64,000 nucleotides of DNA from an uncultured Erysipelotrichaceae bacterium (GTDB taxonomy: Bacteria > Bacillota_I > Bacilli_A > Erysipelotrichales > Erysipelotrichaceae), in the NCBI GenBank assembly GCA_947569705.1, contig CANOSP010000001.1:124001-188000 (forward strand), given 5' to 3'. The translations under genes and the position numbers were made by a program. The notes under the pieces were generated by a model. It was not told the DNA's origin and made no database searches. It saw only the letters and a list, made by a program, of their open reading frames with translations. Of the stretch, positions 26,074-34,129 are shown piece by piece. The stretch's first letter is position 1. Each line of letters opens with the position of its first letter.

Positions 26074-28698
26074 ATGAAAAAAGAATTAGCACCTAAATAC
26101 GATCACAAAAAGGTAGAGCATTACTATGAGGAATGGTGTAAAAAAGGATATTTTACTGCCGGAGATAAAAGCAAAGATCCGTATTGTATCGTGATTCCGC
26201 CGCCGAATGTGACCGGTAAGCTGCACTTAGGTCATGCATGGGACACGACGATGCAGGATATGGTTGCCCGCTATAAACGAATGCAGGGATATGATATGTT
26301 GTGGCTTCCCGGTATGGATCATGCCGGAATTGCGACACAGGCAAAGGTTGATGCGCGATTAAAAGAAGAAGGAATTTCTCGATACGACATCGGAAGAGAG
26401 GCGTTCTTAAAAAGAGCTTGGGAATGGAAGGATGAATATGCCGGTCATATTCATGAACAATGGGCGAAGCTGGGATTATCACTGGATTACAGCCGTGAGC
26501 GCTTTACTTTGGATGAAGGACTTTCCAAAGCAGTTCGCAAGGTGTTTGTGGATTTATATAAAGAAGGCTTGATTTATCAAGGAGAGCGTATTATTAACTG
26601 GGATCCGCAGGCTAAAACGGCACTTTCCAATATTGAGGTTATTCATAAAGAAATTGAAGGCTGCATGTACTATTTTAAATATGAAGTACAGGAAACCGGT
26701 CAACAGCTTGTGATTGCGACGACAAGACCGGAAACGATGTTTGCCGATCAGGCGATCTTTGTTCACCCTGAAGATGAGCGATATACAGATTTAATCGGTA
26801 AGCATGCGATCAATCCGGCTAACGGTGAAGCACTGGTGATTATGGCTGATGATTATATCGATCGTGATTTCGGTACAGCGGTAATGAAGTGTACGCCGGC
26901 ACATGATCCGAATGACTTTGCCTTGGCGAAGAAATATGACTTGCCGATGCCGGTTTGTATGAATCCGGACGGTACGATGAATGCGATGGCTAAGCAATAT
27001 GAGGGAATGGATCGCTTTGCCTGCCGCAAGGCGCTTGTGGAACAGTTTGAAAAAGACGGCGTTGTCGATCATATTGAAAAGATTATGCATCAGGTAGGAC
27101 ACAGTGAGCGTACCGGTGTGATCGTTGAACCGTATTTATCGAAACAGTGGTTTGTAAAAATGGAGCCGTTGGCTCAGGAAGTGCTGAAAAATCAATCGGA
27201 TGAAGCAGAAAAAATTCATTTTTATCCGCAGCGCTTTGAGAAAACGTTCCGTCAATGGTTAGAAAATATTGAGGATTGGTGCATTTCCCGTCAATTATGG
27301 TGGGGGCATCGTATCCCGGCTTGGTATCATAAGGAAACCAATGAAATCTATGTCGGAATGAATGAGCCGCAGGACTTGGAAAACTGGGTACAGGATGAGG
27401 ATGTTTTGGATACTTGGTTCTCTTCCGCATTGTGGCCGTTCTCAACACTGGGATGGCCGGAAGCGACTGAAGATCTGAATCGCTATTTCCCAAATGATCT
27501 GTTAATCACCGGATATGATATTATTTTCTTCTGGGTTGCCCGAATGGCTTTTCAAACACGCTATTGCATGAAATCAAGACCGTTTAAAGATGTGTTGATT
27601 CACGGTCTGATTCGTGATGAAAAGGGCAGAAAAATGAGTAAATCGCTCGGAAACGGTGTTGATCCGATGGATGTAATCGATCAATACGGGTTGGATTCAC
27701 TGCGCTTCTTTTTGACAACGAATTCGACACCGGGACAGGATCTTCGCTTCTCTCCCGATAAGATGGAGTCCAGCTGGAATTTTATCAACAAGATTTGGAA
27801 TGCGTCACGCTTTGTATTGATGCAGCTGGATGATGATATGGAAATCGGTGATATTGACTTTACGCATGTATCAATGATCGATAAATGGATTATCAATCGT
27901 TTTAATCAAGTGTTGAAGAATGTCACGGAAAATATGGAGAAATATGAGTTTGCCCTGGTCGGTAATGAATTATATGGCTTTGTATGGGATGATTTCTGTT
28001 CTTGGTATATTGAATTATCGAAGGCAGGATTACAGAGCGAGGATCAAAATGTCGCTAACGCAACAAAATCAACGCTGACAGCGATTTTAAACGGGATTGT
28101 GCGTTTACTGCATCCGTTTATGCCGTTTGTTTGTGAGGAATTGTTCTTATCTCTGCCGCATGAGGAAGCCAGCATCAATCTTGCCAAATGGCCTGAACCG
28201 ATTGCGGTATCAATCGATCAAAAGGATGCGGAAGGCGTATCACAGCTGATTACGATGATTGAGGCAGTGCGTGAAATTAAAACAACCTATCAGCTGAAGC
28301 CGAGTACGGACATTCAAGTTGTAATCACCGATGCGCAGGATGTGATTGTGCCTTGTGCTGCGAATATCAATGCGATCTTACAGAAGATGTGTCATGCGAC
28401 ATGGGTTGATCAGCTACCTGATGAGGAAATGGTTGTCAGAGCGATTCGCGGCGGTTCCTTAAAGGTTGCGCTGGCAAGTATCGTCGATGTGGAAGCGGAA
28501 ATTGCCAAGCTGACAAAAGAGGTACAGCGTCTTATGCAGGAAATTAAGCGCAGTGAGGGAATGCTGAATAATCCGGGCTTTGTGCAAAAGGCACCACAGG
28601 CGAAAGTAGACGCTGAAAAGGCAAAGCTTGAAGATTATCGCAAGCAGTATGAGATTGCCGAAAAGCAGCTTCGTGCTTATGAGGCAAAGCGCAGATAA
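26074..28698 (+). CDS. valS: Valyl-tRNA synthetase
   Basis: ValRS charges tRNA-Val. The 874-residue class Ia synthetase shows the HIGH motif as LHLGHA in PPPNVTGKLHLGHAWD (about residues 40-55). The editing (CP1) domain includes TTRPETMF and DFGTAVMKCTPAHDPND, and KMSKS lies in GRKMSKSLGNGVDP. The anticodon-binding helical domain follows, and a C-terminal coiled coil (about 810-874) is typical of ValRS. AGGAGG at 6 bases selects ATG 26074. The upstream T-box specifier encodes valine, which agrees independently with this product. The folC gene that often follows valS is absent. Confidence 0.97.
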   Translation: MKKELAPKYDHKKVEHYYEEWCKKGYFTAGDKSKDPYCIVIPPPNVTGKLHLGHAWDTTMQDMVARYKRMQGYDMLWLPGMDHAGIATQAKVDARLKEEGISRYDIGREAFLKRAWEWKDEYAGHIHEQWAKLGLSLDYSRERFTLDEGLSKAVRKVFVDLYKEGLIYQGERIINWDPQAKTALSNIEVIHKEIEGCMYYFKYEVQETGQQLVIATTRPETMFADQAIFVHPEDERYTDLIGKHAINPANGEALVIMADDYIDRDFGTAVMKCTPAHDPNDFALAKKYDLPMPVCMNPDGTMNAMAKQYEGMDRFACRKALVEQFEKDGVVDHIEKIMHQVGHSERTGVIVEPYLSKQWFVKMEPLAQEVLKNQSDEAEKIHFYPQRFEKTFRQWLENIEDWCISRQLWWGHRIPAWYHKETNEIYVGMNEPQDLENWVQDEDVLDTWFSSALWPFSTLGWPEATEDLNRYFPNDLLITGYDIIFFWVARMAFQTRYCMKSRPFKDVLIHGLIRDEKGRKMSKSLGNGVDPMDVIDQYGLDSLRFFLTTNSTPGQDLRFSPDKMESSWNFINKIWNASRFVLMQLDDDMEIGDIDFTHVSMIDKWIINRFNQVLKNVTENMEKYEFALVGNELYGFVWDDFCSWYIELSKAGLQSEDQNVANATKSTLTAILNGIVRLLHPFMPFVCEELFLSLPHEEASINLAKWPEPIAVSIDQKDAEGVSQLITMIEAVREIKTTYQLKPSTDIQVVITDAQDVIVPCAANINAILQKMCHATWVDQLPDEEMVVRAIRGGSLKVALASIVDVEAEIAKLTKEVQRLMQEIKRSEGMLNNPGFVQKAPQAKVDAEKAKLEDYRKQYEIAEKQLRAYEAKRR

Positions 28699-28831
28699 TT
28701 ACGATTTCTCATCAGAATGAATTCATTTATAACAAAGAATAATGAAAAGAATCGTTATATCACTTGTAAAAAATGAGTGATGACTATTGAAATAAATGCT
28801 TATATTTTCATGAAAAATCGTGAAAAAGCTA

Positions 28832-28860
28832 TTGACGAACGAATAAAAAGGGTGTAACCT
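28832..28860 (+). promoter_or_regulatory. Promoter for the branched-chain aminotransferase gene
   Basis: TTGACG (28832-28837) and TAACCT (28855-28860) are 17 bases apart. The -35 is strong and the -10 weak. Confidence 0.45.
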
Positions 28861-28890
28861 AAAGAAAATTAAAAGTTAGGAGTGATATTT

Positions 28891-29967
28891 ATGAAAATAA
28901 CGATTGAAGAAGCAAAGGTGAAGAAGGCGAAACCGCAGCCGGGAACACCGTTAGGCTTCGGCAAATATTTTACCGATCATATGTTTTTAATGGACTGGAC
29001 AAAGGAAAATGGGTTTGAAAATGCCCGTATTGTTCCTTACGGACCGATTTCCATGGATCCTGCCAGCATGGTACTCCATTATGCACAGGAAACCTTTGAA
29101 GGAATGAAAGCCTATCGTGCGAAAGACGGACGCATTTTATTGTTCAGACCGGAAATGAATGCGAAACGTTTTATCAACTCTAATCGTCGTTTATGCATGG
29201 CTGAGGTGCCTGTGGAAGATTTTGTGGAAGCAGTCAGAGCCGTGGTTGAATATGAACAGGATTGGGTACCGAGTGAGGAAGGAACTTCGCTTTATATTCG
29301 TCCGTTTATGTTTGCGTCAGAAGCGGCTGTCGGTGTTCATCCGGCCGCAAGCTATACCTTTGCGATCATTCTGTCACCGGTCGGTGCTTACTATCCGCAA
29401 GGGGTAAATCCGGTGAAGATTTATGTGGAAGATGAGTTTGTCAGAGCGACCAAAGGCGGTACCGGCTTTACGAAATGCGGCGGAAATTATGCATCAAGCA
29501 TCGCTGCACAGGTAAAGGCGGAAAAGCTTGGTTATACACAGGTTCTGTGGTTAGACGGTGTGGAACGCAAATATGTTGAGGAAGTCGGAACGATGAATGT
29601 TATGTTTAAAATAAACAATGAAATTATTACGGCTCCTTGTGACGGTACAGTGCTTCCGGGCGTTACCCGTGATTCCATCATTACCTTGTTAAAGGAATGG
29701 GGATATACGGTACGTGAGGAACATTTGGCTATTGATGATCTGATGGAAGCAGCGCAAAACGGTTCATTAGAGGAAGCCTTCGGTACCGGTACAGCGGCGG
29801 TAATTTCCCCGGTCGGCGAATTAAACTACAAAGGCAATATCGCGGTGATCAATGATTTTAAAACCGGAGCGCTGACCCAAAAGCTTTATGATACCTTGAC
29901 CGGTATCCAATGGGGCAATATCGAGGATACACACGGCTGGGTTCATGATATTGCGAAAATGAAATAA
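28891..29967 (+). CDS. ilvE: Branched-chain amino acid aminotransferase
   Basis: This PLP fold-type IV enzyme transfers the amino group between glutamate and Leu, Ile or Val. The 358-residue product is of the longer type II class (Bacillus YwaA/YbgE-like). It shows QETFEGMKAYR near residue 71, RFINSNRRLCMAEVP, and TKCGGNYASS with the Lys that should bind PLP. EEVGTMNVMF and LPGVTRDSI follow, and the C-terminus contains EEAFGTGTAAVISPV. ATG 28891 follows TTAGGAGTGA at good distance. It is monocistronic, with its own promoter and terminator, and lies just after the valine-responsive valS operon. Confidence 0.95.
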   Translation: MKITIEEAKVKKAKPQPGTPLGFGKYFTDHMFLMDWTKENGFENARIVPYGPISMDPASMVLHYAQETFEGMKAYRAKDGRILLFRPEMNAKRFINSNRRLCMAEVPVEDFVEAVRAVVEYEQDWVPSEEGTSLYIRPFMFASEAAVGVHPAASYTFAIILSPVGAYYPQGVNPVKIYVEDEFVRATKGGTGFTKCGGNYASSIAAQVKAEKLGYTQVLWLDGVERKYVEEVGTMNVMFKINNEIITAPCDGTVLPGVTRDSIITLLKEWGYTVREEHLAIDDLMEAAQNGSLEEAFGTGTAAVISPVGELNYKGNIAVINDFKTGALTQKLYDTLTGIQWGNIEDTHGWVHDIAKMK

Positions 29968-29974
29968 TTTATGC

Positions 29975-30006
29975 GGATATGTTGAAAACTCACATATCCT
30001 TTTTTC
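29975..30006 (+). terminator. Terminator after the aminotransferase gene
   Basis: GGATATGT and ACATATCC pair around TGAAAACTC, followed by six to seven T. Confidence 0.85.
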
Positions 30007-30059
30007 TCGGATCACTCGTACAGCTCGCATTTCATTGAGATTTCGGCAAAGGATAATGC

Positions 30060-30088
30060 TTGAGAGCGATGTTTAACAGTGTTATACT
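30060..30088 (+). promoter_or_regulatory. Promoter for the two CobW-type GTPase genes
   Basis: TTGAGA (30060-30065) and TATACT (30083-30088) are 17 bases apart. I see no Zur or Fur box that I could defend. Confidence 0.6.
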
Positions 30089-30119
30089 ATTGATGTACAA
30101 TAACAGGAAGGAAGATACT

Positions 30120-31196
30120 ATGACAAAAATTGATATTATCTCCGGTTTTTTGGGAGCCGGTAAAACGACTTTAATCCGTAAGCTGATTCAAGAGGCATAC
30201 GGGAATGAAAAATTGGTGTTGATTGAAAATGAATTCGGTGAAATCGGAATTGACGGCGGTTTTTTAAAGGAAGCCGGGATTGCGGTAAAGGAAATGAATA
30301 GTGGCTGCATTTGTTGTTCCTTGGTCGGTGATTTTGCGCAGAGCTTATCAATGGTTATGGATCAGTATGCGCCTGATCGCATTATTATTGAACCAAGCGG
30401 TGTCGGAAAGCTTTCCGATGTCATTCAGGCAATTAAGGATTTGAATGATGACAGACTGCATTTACAGTCTTATACAACAGTTGCGGATGCGAAAAAGGTG
30501 AAAACGTACAGTAAGAACTTTGGTGAATTCTTCAATAATCAGATCGCTTATGCAAAAACGATTGTATTAAGCCGTACTCAGCTGCTTGATCAAAATGCCT
30601 TAGATGAGGCAGTAGCGCTGCTTCAGAAGCAGAATCCGCAGGCAAGCTTGATCGTTACACCGTGGGATGATTTAGACGGTTCAAAGATTCTTAAGGTGAT
30701 GGAACAGAAAAGCGATATGGCAGCGGAAATGATGGAAGAAATGAAAGCACATGAGTGTTGTTGTAATCACGATGAACATGATCATCATCATGAAGAATGT
30801 TGCTGTCACCATCACGATGATGAACATCATCATTCTAACGAACACAAGCATCATGAACATTGTCACCACCATGATCATGAAGAATGTGAATGTCATCATC
30901 ACCATCATGCGGATGAGGTATTCACCAGTTGGGGCAAAGAAACCGCGAAGCTTTACACCAAAGCGGAAATCACTTCGATCTTGGAAACGTTAAGCAATGA
31001 AGAAAGCTATGGCAAGATACTTCGTGCCAAGGGAATGCTGAAAGGAGAACATACATGGTATTATTTTGATATGGTGCCGCAGGAGTATGAGATTCGCGAA
31101 GGAAGCCAAGAAACAATCGGTAAGCTATGTGTGATCGGTTCTGACTTAGCAGAAGAAGCTTTATCGAAGCTGTTCGGATTGGTGAGTGAATCCTGA
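30120..31196 (+). CDS. CobW/COG0523 GTPase with a His/Cys-rich metal-binding stretch
   Basis: COG0523 GTPases are metal chaperones or insertases, often for zinc. The 358-residue product has G1 GFLGAGKTT, the family GCICC metal motif (NSGCICCSLVGDF, about residues 60-72) and a Walker B-like IIIEPSG. Between the GTPase and the C-terminal CobW_C domain lies a stretch of about 55 residues (roughly 212-268) made mostly of His, Cys, Asp and Glu (such as HHHEECCCHHHDDEHHH). It could bind several metal ions. The GGAAGG ribosome binding site selects ATG 30120. The stop overlaps the next GTPase gene by one base (TGATG). The metal is unknown; zinc or nickel are the obvious candidates. Confidence 0.9.
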   Translation: MTKIDIISGFLGAGKTTLIRKLIQEAYGNEKLVLIENEFGEIGIDGGFLKEAGIAVKEMNSGCICCSLVGDFAQSLSMVMDQYAPDRIIIEPSGVGKLSDVIQAIKDLNDDRLHLQSYTTVADAKKVKTYSKNFGEFFNNQIAYAKTIVLSRTQLLDQNALDEAVALLQKQNPQASLIVTPWDDLDGSKILKVMEQKSDMAAEMMEEMKAHECCCNHDEHDHHHEECCCHHHDDEHHHSNEHKHHEHCHHHDHEECECHHHHHADEVFTSWGKETAKLYTKAEITSILETLSNEESYGKILRAKGMLKGEHTWYYFDMVPQEYEIREGSQETIGKLCVIGSDLAEEALSKLFGLVSES

Positions 31197-32134
31197 TGGA
31201 AGTACCTGTTTATTTATTCACAGGCTTTTTAGACAGCGGAAAAAGCACGTTTATCCAAGATACATTGCGAGATCCGCAGTTTCATGATCAAGAGAAGACG
31301 TTACTACTGCTTTGTGAAGAAGGTGAAGTATCTTTTGATCCTGTGGTAATGGCTGATTATCATGTAGATATTGTAACGGTGGAAAATGAAAGTGATCTTA
31401 CCTATGAATTTCTGTGTGAACTGCAGCGTCGCTATCAGCCGCAGCGAGTGATGATTGAGTTTAACGGTATGTGGAAGGTAACGGATTTCCTTGACGTTGA
31501 ATATCCGATCGAATGGATCCTTGTTCAAATCATGACGACGATTGATGCTTCTACGTTTGCGTTATATATGAATAATATGCGCTCTCTTGTCTATGAACAA
31601 GTTGTTCACAGTGAGTTGATTATTTTTAATCGCTGTGACAACAGCACAAAGAAAAGCTTTTTGCGCGGCAATGTAAAAGCAATCAATGCCAATGCACAAA
31701 TTATTTATGAAAGTGTTGACGGCTCGATCAATCAATTAGCGGATGATGTGCTGCCATTTGATAAAAACAGTGATACTCTTACTGTGGAAAGCGGCGATTA
31801 CGGTCTATGGTATATGGATATTATAGAGAAACCGCAAAGCTATGAAGGGAAAACAGTAACTTTTGAAGCACAGGTCGTTGAAGTCGACCGTTTTCATCAA
31901 GATGTGTTCTTAATCGGTCGTGAAGCGATGGTTTGCTGCGCCGATGATATTCAAATGATCGGCTTTGTTGTTCATTATGCAAAGAGTACACAGTTAAAAA
32001 GCGGGCAGTGGGTTCGTCTTCAGGCTAAGGTTCATTGTGAATATGATCAACAGTATGACGGCATTGTTCCGGTATTGTATGCAGTATCTGTAAATTCCTG
32101 TGATGCACTCGATGATTATGTGACCTTCAGTTAA
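31196..32134 (+). CDS. CobW-like GTPase fused to a YcgQ-type (DUF1980/TIGR03943) domain
   Basis: This 312-residue protein starts with a degenerate CobW-type GTPase domain: G1 is GFLDSGKST, but the GCxCC metal motif is missing and the Walker B-like segment reads VMIEFNGMW. Residues about 215-305 look like the C-terminal domain of YcgQ/TIGR03943 proteins: YEGKTVTFEAQVVEV, FLIGREAMVCCADDIQMIGF and LKSGQWVRLQAKVH, with the characteristic CCADD motif. YcgQ normally partners the YcgR permease next to CobW GTPases; no permease is present here. It is translationally coupled to the His-rich GTPase upstream, which suggests that the two act together in metal handling. The domain assignment is from memory of motifs. 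Confidence 0.72.
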   Translation: MEVPVYLFTGFLDSGKSTFIQDTLRDPQFHDQEKTLLLLCEEGEVSFDPVVMADYHVDIVTVENESDLTYEFLCELQRRYQPQRVMIEFNGMWKVTDFLDVEYPIEWILVQIMTTIDASTFALYMNNMRSLVYEQVVHSELIIFNRCDNSTKKSFLRGNVKAINANAQIIYESVDGSINQLADDVLPFDKNSDTLTVESGDYGLWYMDIIEKPQSYEGKTVTFEAQVVEVDRFHQDVFLIGREAMVCCADDIQMIGFVVHYAKSTQLKSGQWVRLQAKVHCEYDQQYDGIVPVLYAVSVNSCDALDDYVTFS

Positions 32135-32137
32135 TCA

Positions 32138-32163
32138 ATAAAAAACAGAGCCTTAACTCTGTT
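32138..32163 (-). terminator. Leftward-reading terminator
   Basis: AACAGAG and CTCTGTT pair around CCTTAA. The run of A at 32138-32144 becomes a T run only on the minus strand, so it would stop transcription coming leftward from the IS element. Confidence 0.6.
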
Positions 32164-32188
32164 CACGGTTATTTCATATTTCCGTCTA

Positions 32189-32219
32189 AAGTCTTTGTCA
32201 TATTGATAAAGGCTTTTTT
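32189..32219 (+). terminator. Terminator after the GTPase pair
   Basis: AGTCTTT and AAAGGCT pair (one G-T) around GTCATATTGAT, followed by a T run. Confidence 0.65.
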
Positions 32220-32455
32220 ACTGCCGGGAAATAATTTACGGTAGAATAAGATTAGATACTGTTCATCTACGTTTTGAATATATTCATTTCAATTACCAAC
32301 AGATAGCCAACTATATAGAAGTCAATAGCTTTTTATGAAAAAGTTTGAAAATATAAAGCAAAGACTCAAGTAAGAAAAAGATCTTTGAAAAGTGAAAAGT
32401 GTACACTGAAAACAACTAACGATGTAGCCTGTTTGAAGTATAAGATAGATATAAA

Positions 32456-33624
32456 CTATTTTAGTAAAGCAGGATTAAAACACATGTTTTCAGTAAGCAA
32501 CTTAAAAATAACTCTTAGTAATTTACAAACAATATGACCTTGAGCGCAACGATGGGATTTACCTTCTGCACGTTTTCGGTTATAATATGTATTGAAAGTA
32601 GCATTAAACCTACAAACGGTCAGTGCTGCTTGATAAAGTGAAAGTCTTATGTGAGGAGATCCACGCTTGGTAATCGCAGTTTTGTCTGCGTTATATTGTC
32701 CTGATTGATAAACAGCGCAATCCAAGCCGGCATAAGCGATGACTTTAGAATGTGAGCTAAAGTGATCAATCGGACCAAATTCACATAAGATGGACATCCC
32801 AATAATGAAACCAATGCCGGGAATCGTAGAGATAGGAGAGTTGAGATTGCGTGCCAATTCTTCTATTTTTTTATCCACGATTGAAAGTTGATTCAAAATC
32901 AATTCAATACTATCAATGAGTTGTTTGATTTCAAGAGTTATGACTGCGTTGTCCTCACCAATGGAAGTTTTCGCTGATTCTTTCAAGCGTGCAGGATAAT
33001 CAGAATTGAGCTTACCATTAGAAGCATCTGAGATGATTTTCTTTAAATGAGTCAAATGAGTGTTTCTAACGGCTTTCGCAGAACCACATTCCTTTAACAC
33101 AGCCATATAGATTTTGGAATACTTAGTAACGAAAACGTCGTTGAATTCAGGGAAAACAATGTCGATACATTTCTGAAGTTTATTCTTGGCTTGATTCAAA
33201 GAGCGGGAAAGATCATGATGATAACGAGTCAGCTGCTTTCCTTCACGCAAGGATAACCTAATATGGCCATATGTGTAAATACCCAGGACTGAAGAATAGC
33301 ACAAATAGTCAGAGAATCTTTCTTATCATTTCTGGTATTACGAATCTTCTCTTTACGTTTGGCATCAGTAGAAATAGGGTTAATAAGCCCTACTTCGAAT
33401 CCATGATCCAAAAGGAAGCGAAGAAGATTATCACCGTAATGACCGGTAGATTCCAAGCCGGAGATATGGCGAGATGAACGAAATTGATTGATGCTAGATA
33501 AGAGCAAATCAAAGCCGGTACTGTTGTTTGGAAAGAAAAAAGGCTCCACGAGGACTTCACCATCCGAATTCAAAACCGCACAACAATGATTAAACTTACC
33601 GACATCAATACCAATAAAAAACAT
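32456..33624 (-). pseudogene. IS110-family transposase, broken by a -1 frameshift
   Basis: Two overlapping frames make up one transposase. The first (33624 to 33229) starts at an ATG behind AAAGGAAG and holds the RuvC-like DEDD domain: IGIDVGKFNH, GLESTGHYGDNLLR, RNTRNDKKDS. The second (33304 to 32456) begins in frame with GHIRLSLREGKQL and ends with the Transposase_20 domain: TIPGIGFIIGMSILCEFGP, KVIAYAGLDCAVYQSGQY, TKRGSPHIR. Adding one G to the GGG run near 33265 would rejoin them smoothly. No slippery heptamer is visible, so a one-base deletion is more likely than programmed frameshifting. The copy is probably dead unless the base is a sequencing error. Confidence 0.85.
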
Positions 33625-33803
33625 AAAAGCACTTCCTTTCTGATGTGAAGTGAGATCCACAAACAAGAAACCAAAGATCCTAGTGAGAAATACAAGTTCA
33701 TAACATACCCGAATGGGTAAAGACTTATCCAACTTATCACAATTACGGTTCAGAGCTGTGGCAATAGACTATCCGAGGTAGTCAAGCTACAAGGAGTATT
33801 TAA
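33625..33803 (-). ncRNA. Candidate IS110 bridge-RNA region (non-coding end)
   Basis: IS110-group elements encode a bridge RNA in the non-coding end upstream of the recombinase gene. The 180-base region here has no reading frame and contains small hairpins, for instance GACTA/TAGTC around TCCGAGG (33767-33783) and ACCC/GGGT around GAAT (33707-33718). The other end of the element has only about 50 non-coding bases. The assignment rests on position and hairpins only. Confidence 0.3.
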
Positions 33804-34068
33804 AGTACACATTCACTTTACAATTCTAACAAAATCAGCTAGAAAGAGATAGGTGTAATTTGACTCATTGGATAAGTCGATTACATTATACTAGGATATA
33901 AGTCTTATCTTCTTTTTTATTGTATTATGCATTGATGAAGTCATTGTAAGAGGGAAGTGGCATATTCTAATCTTTTAGTCGTTTAGGAATAATATTCAGT
34001 TCTTTTTAATTCTGTTGCGATCATTACAACCAGAAACAGCTTTTTTCAAAAAATCAGCACAGGCACTA

Positions 34069-34082
34069 GGAAAACGCTTTCA
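34069..34082 (+). promoter_or_regulatory. Catabolite-responsive element (cre) upstream of ppdK
   Basis: GGAAAACGCTTTCA differs from the ideal cre palindrome TGAAAACGCTTTCA at only the first base. It ends seven bases before the TATAAT at 34090-34095, so CcpA bound here would overlap RNA polymerase and repress. CcpA is not encoded in this window, so its presence is assumed. Confidence 0.6.
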
Positions 34083-34089
34083 AAAAGTG

Positions 34090-34095
34090 TATAAT
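34090..34095 (+). promoter_or_regulatory. -10 element of the ppdK promoter
   Basis: A perfect TATAAT lies 35 bases before the start codon. No good -35 hexamer is present at 16-18 bases upstream; the space is occupied by the cre-like palindrome. The stretch 33820-34068 shows no gene. Confidence 0.5.
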
Positions 34096-34129
34096 ATATC
34101 CATGTGAATATATAAGAGGAGGAAAAGCA

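Larger units (their letters stand above)
32388..33819 (-). mobile_element. IS110-family insertion sequence, about 1.43 kb
   Basis: The element holds one broken IS110-type transposase gene on the minus strand. Candidate ends are inverted sequences: AAAAGTGAAAAGTGTACACT at 32388-32407 and, on the opposite strand, AAAGTGAATGTGTACT at 33819-33804. They match imperfectly. IS110 elements often lack true terminal repeats, so these may be subterminal and the exact borders uncertain. The length is normal for the family. It lies between the GTPase pair and ppdK and interrupts neither. No target duplication is evident, as expected for IS110. Confidence 0.75.

Noticed and set aside
30681-30993. Reading frames rich in Met/Thr/Val on both strands opposite the His-rich stretch
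   Set aside because: They are shadows produced by the repetitive CAT/GAT codons of the metal-binding region.
33229-33304. Programmed -1 frameshift in the IS110 transposase
   Set aside because: The overlap contains no X-XXY-YYZ slippery heptamer, and a single added G restores a natural reading, so a deletion is more likely.
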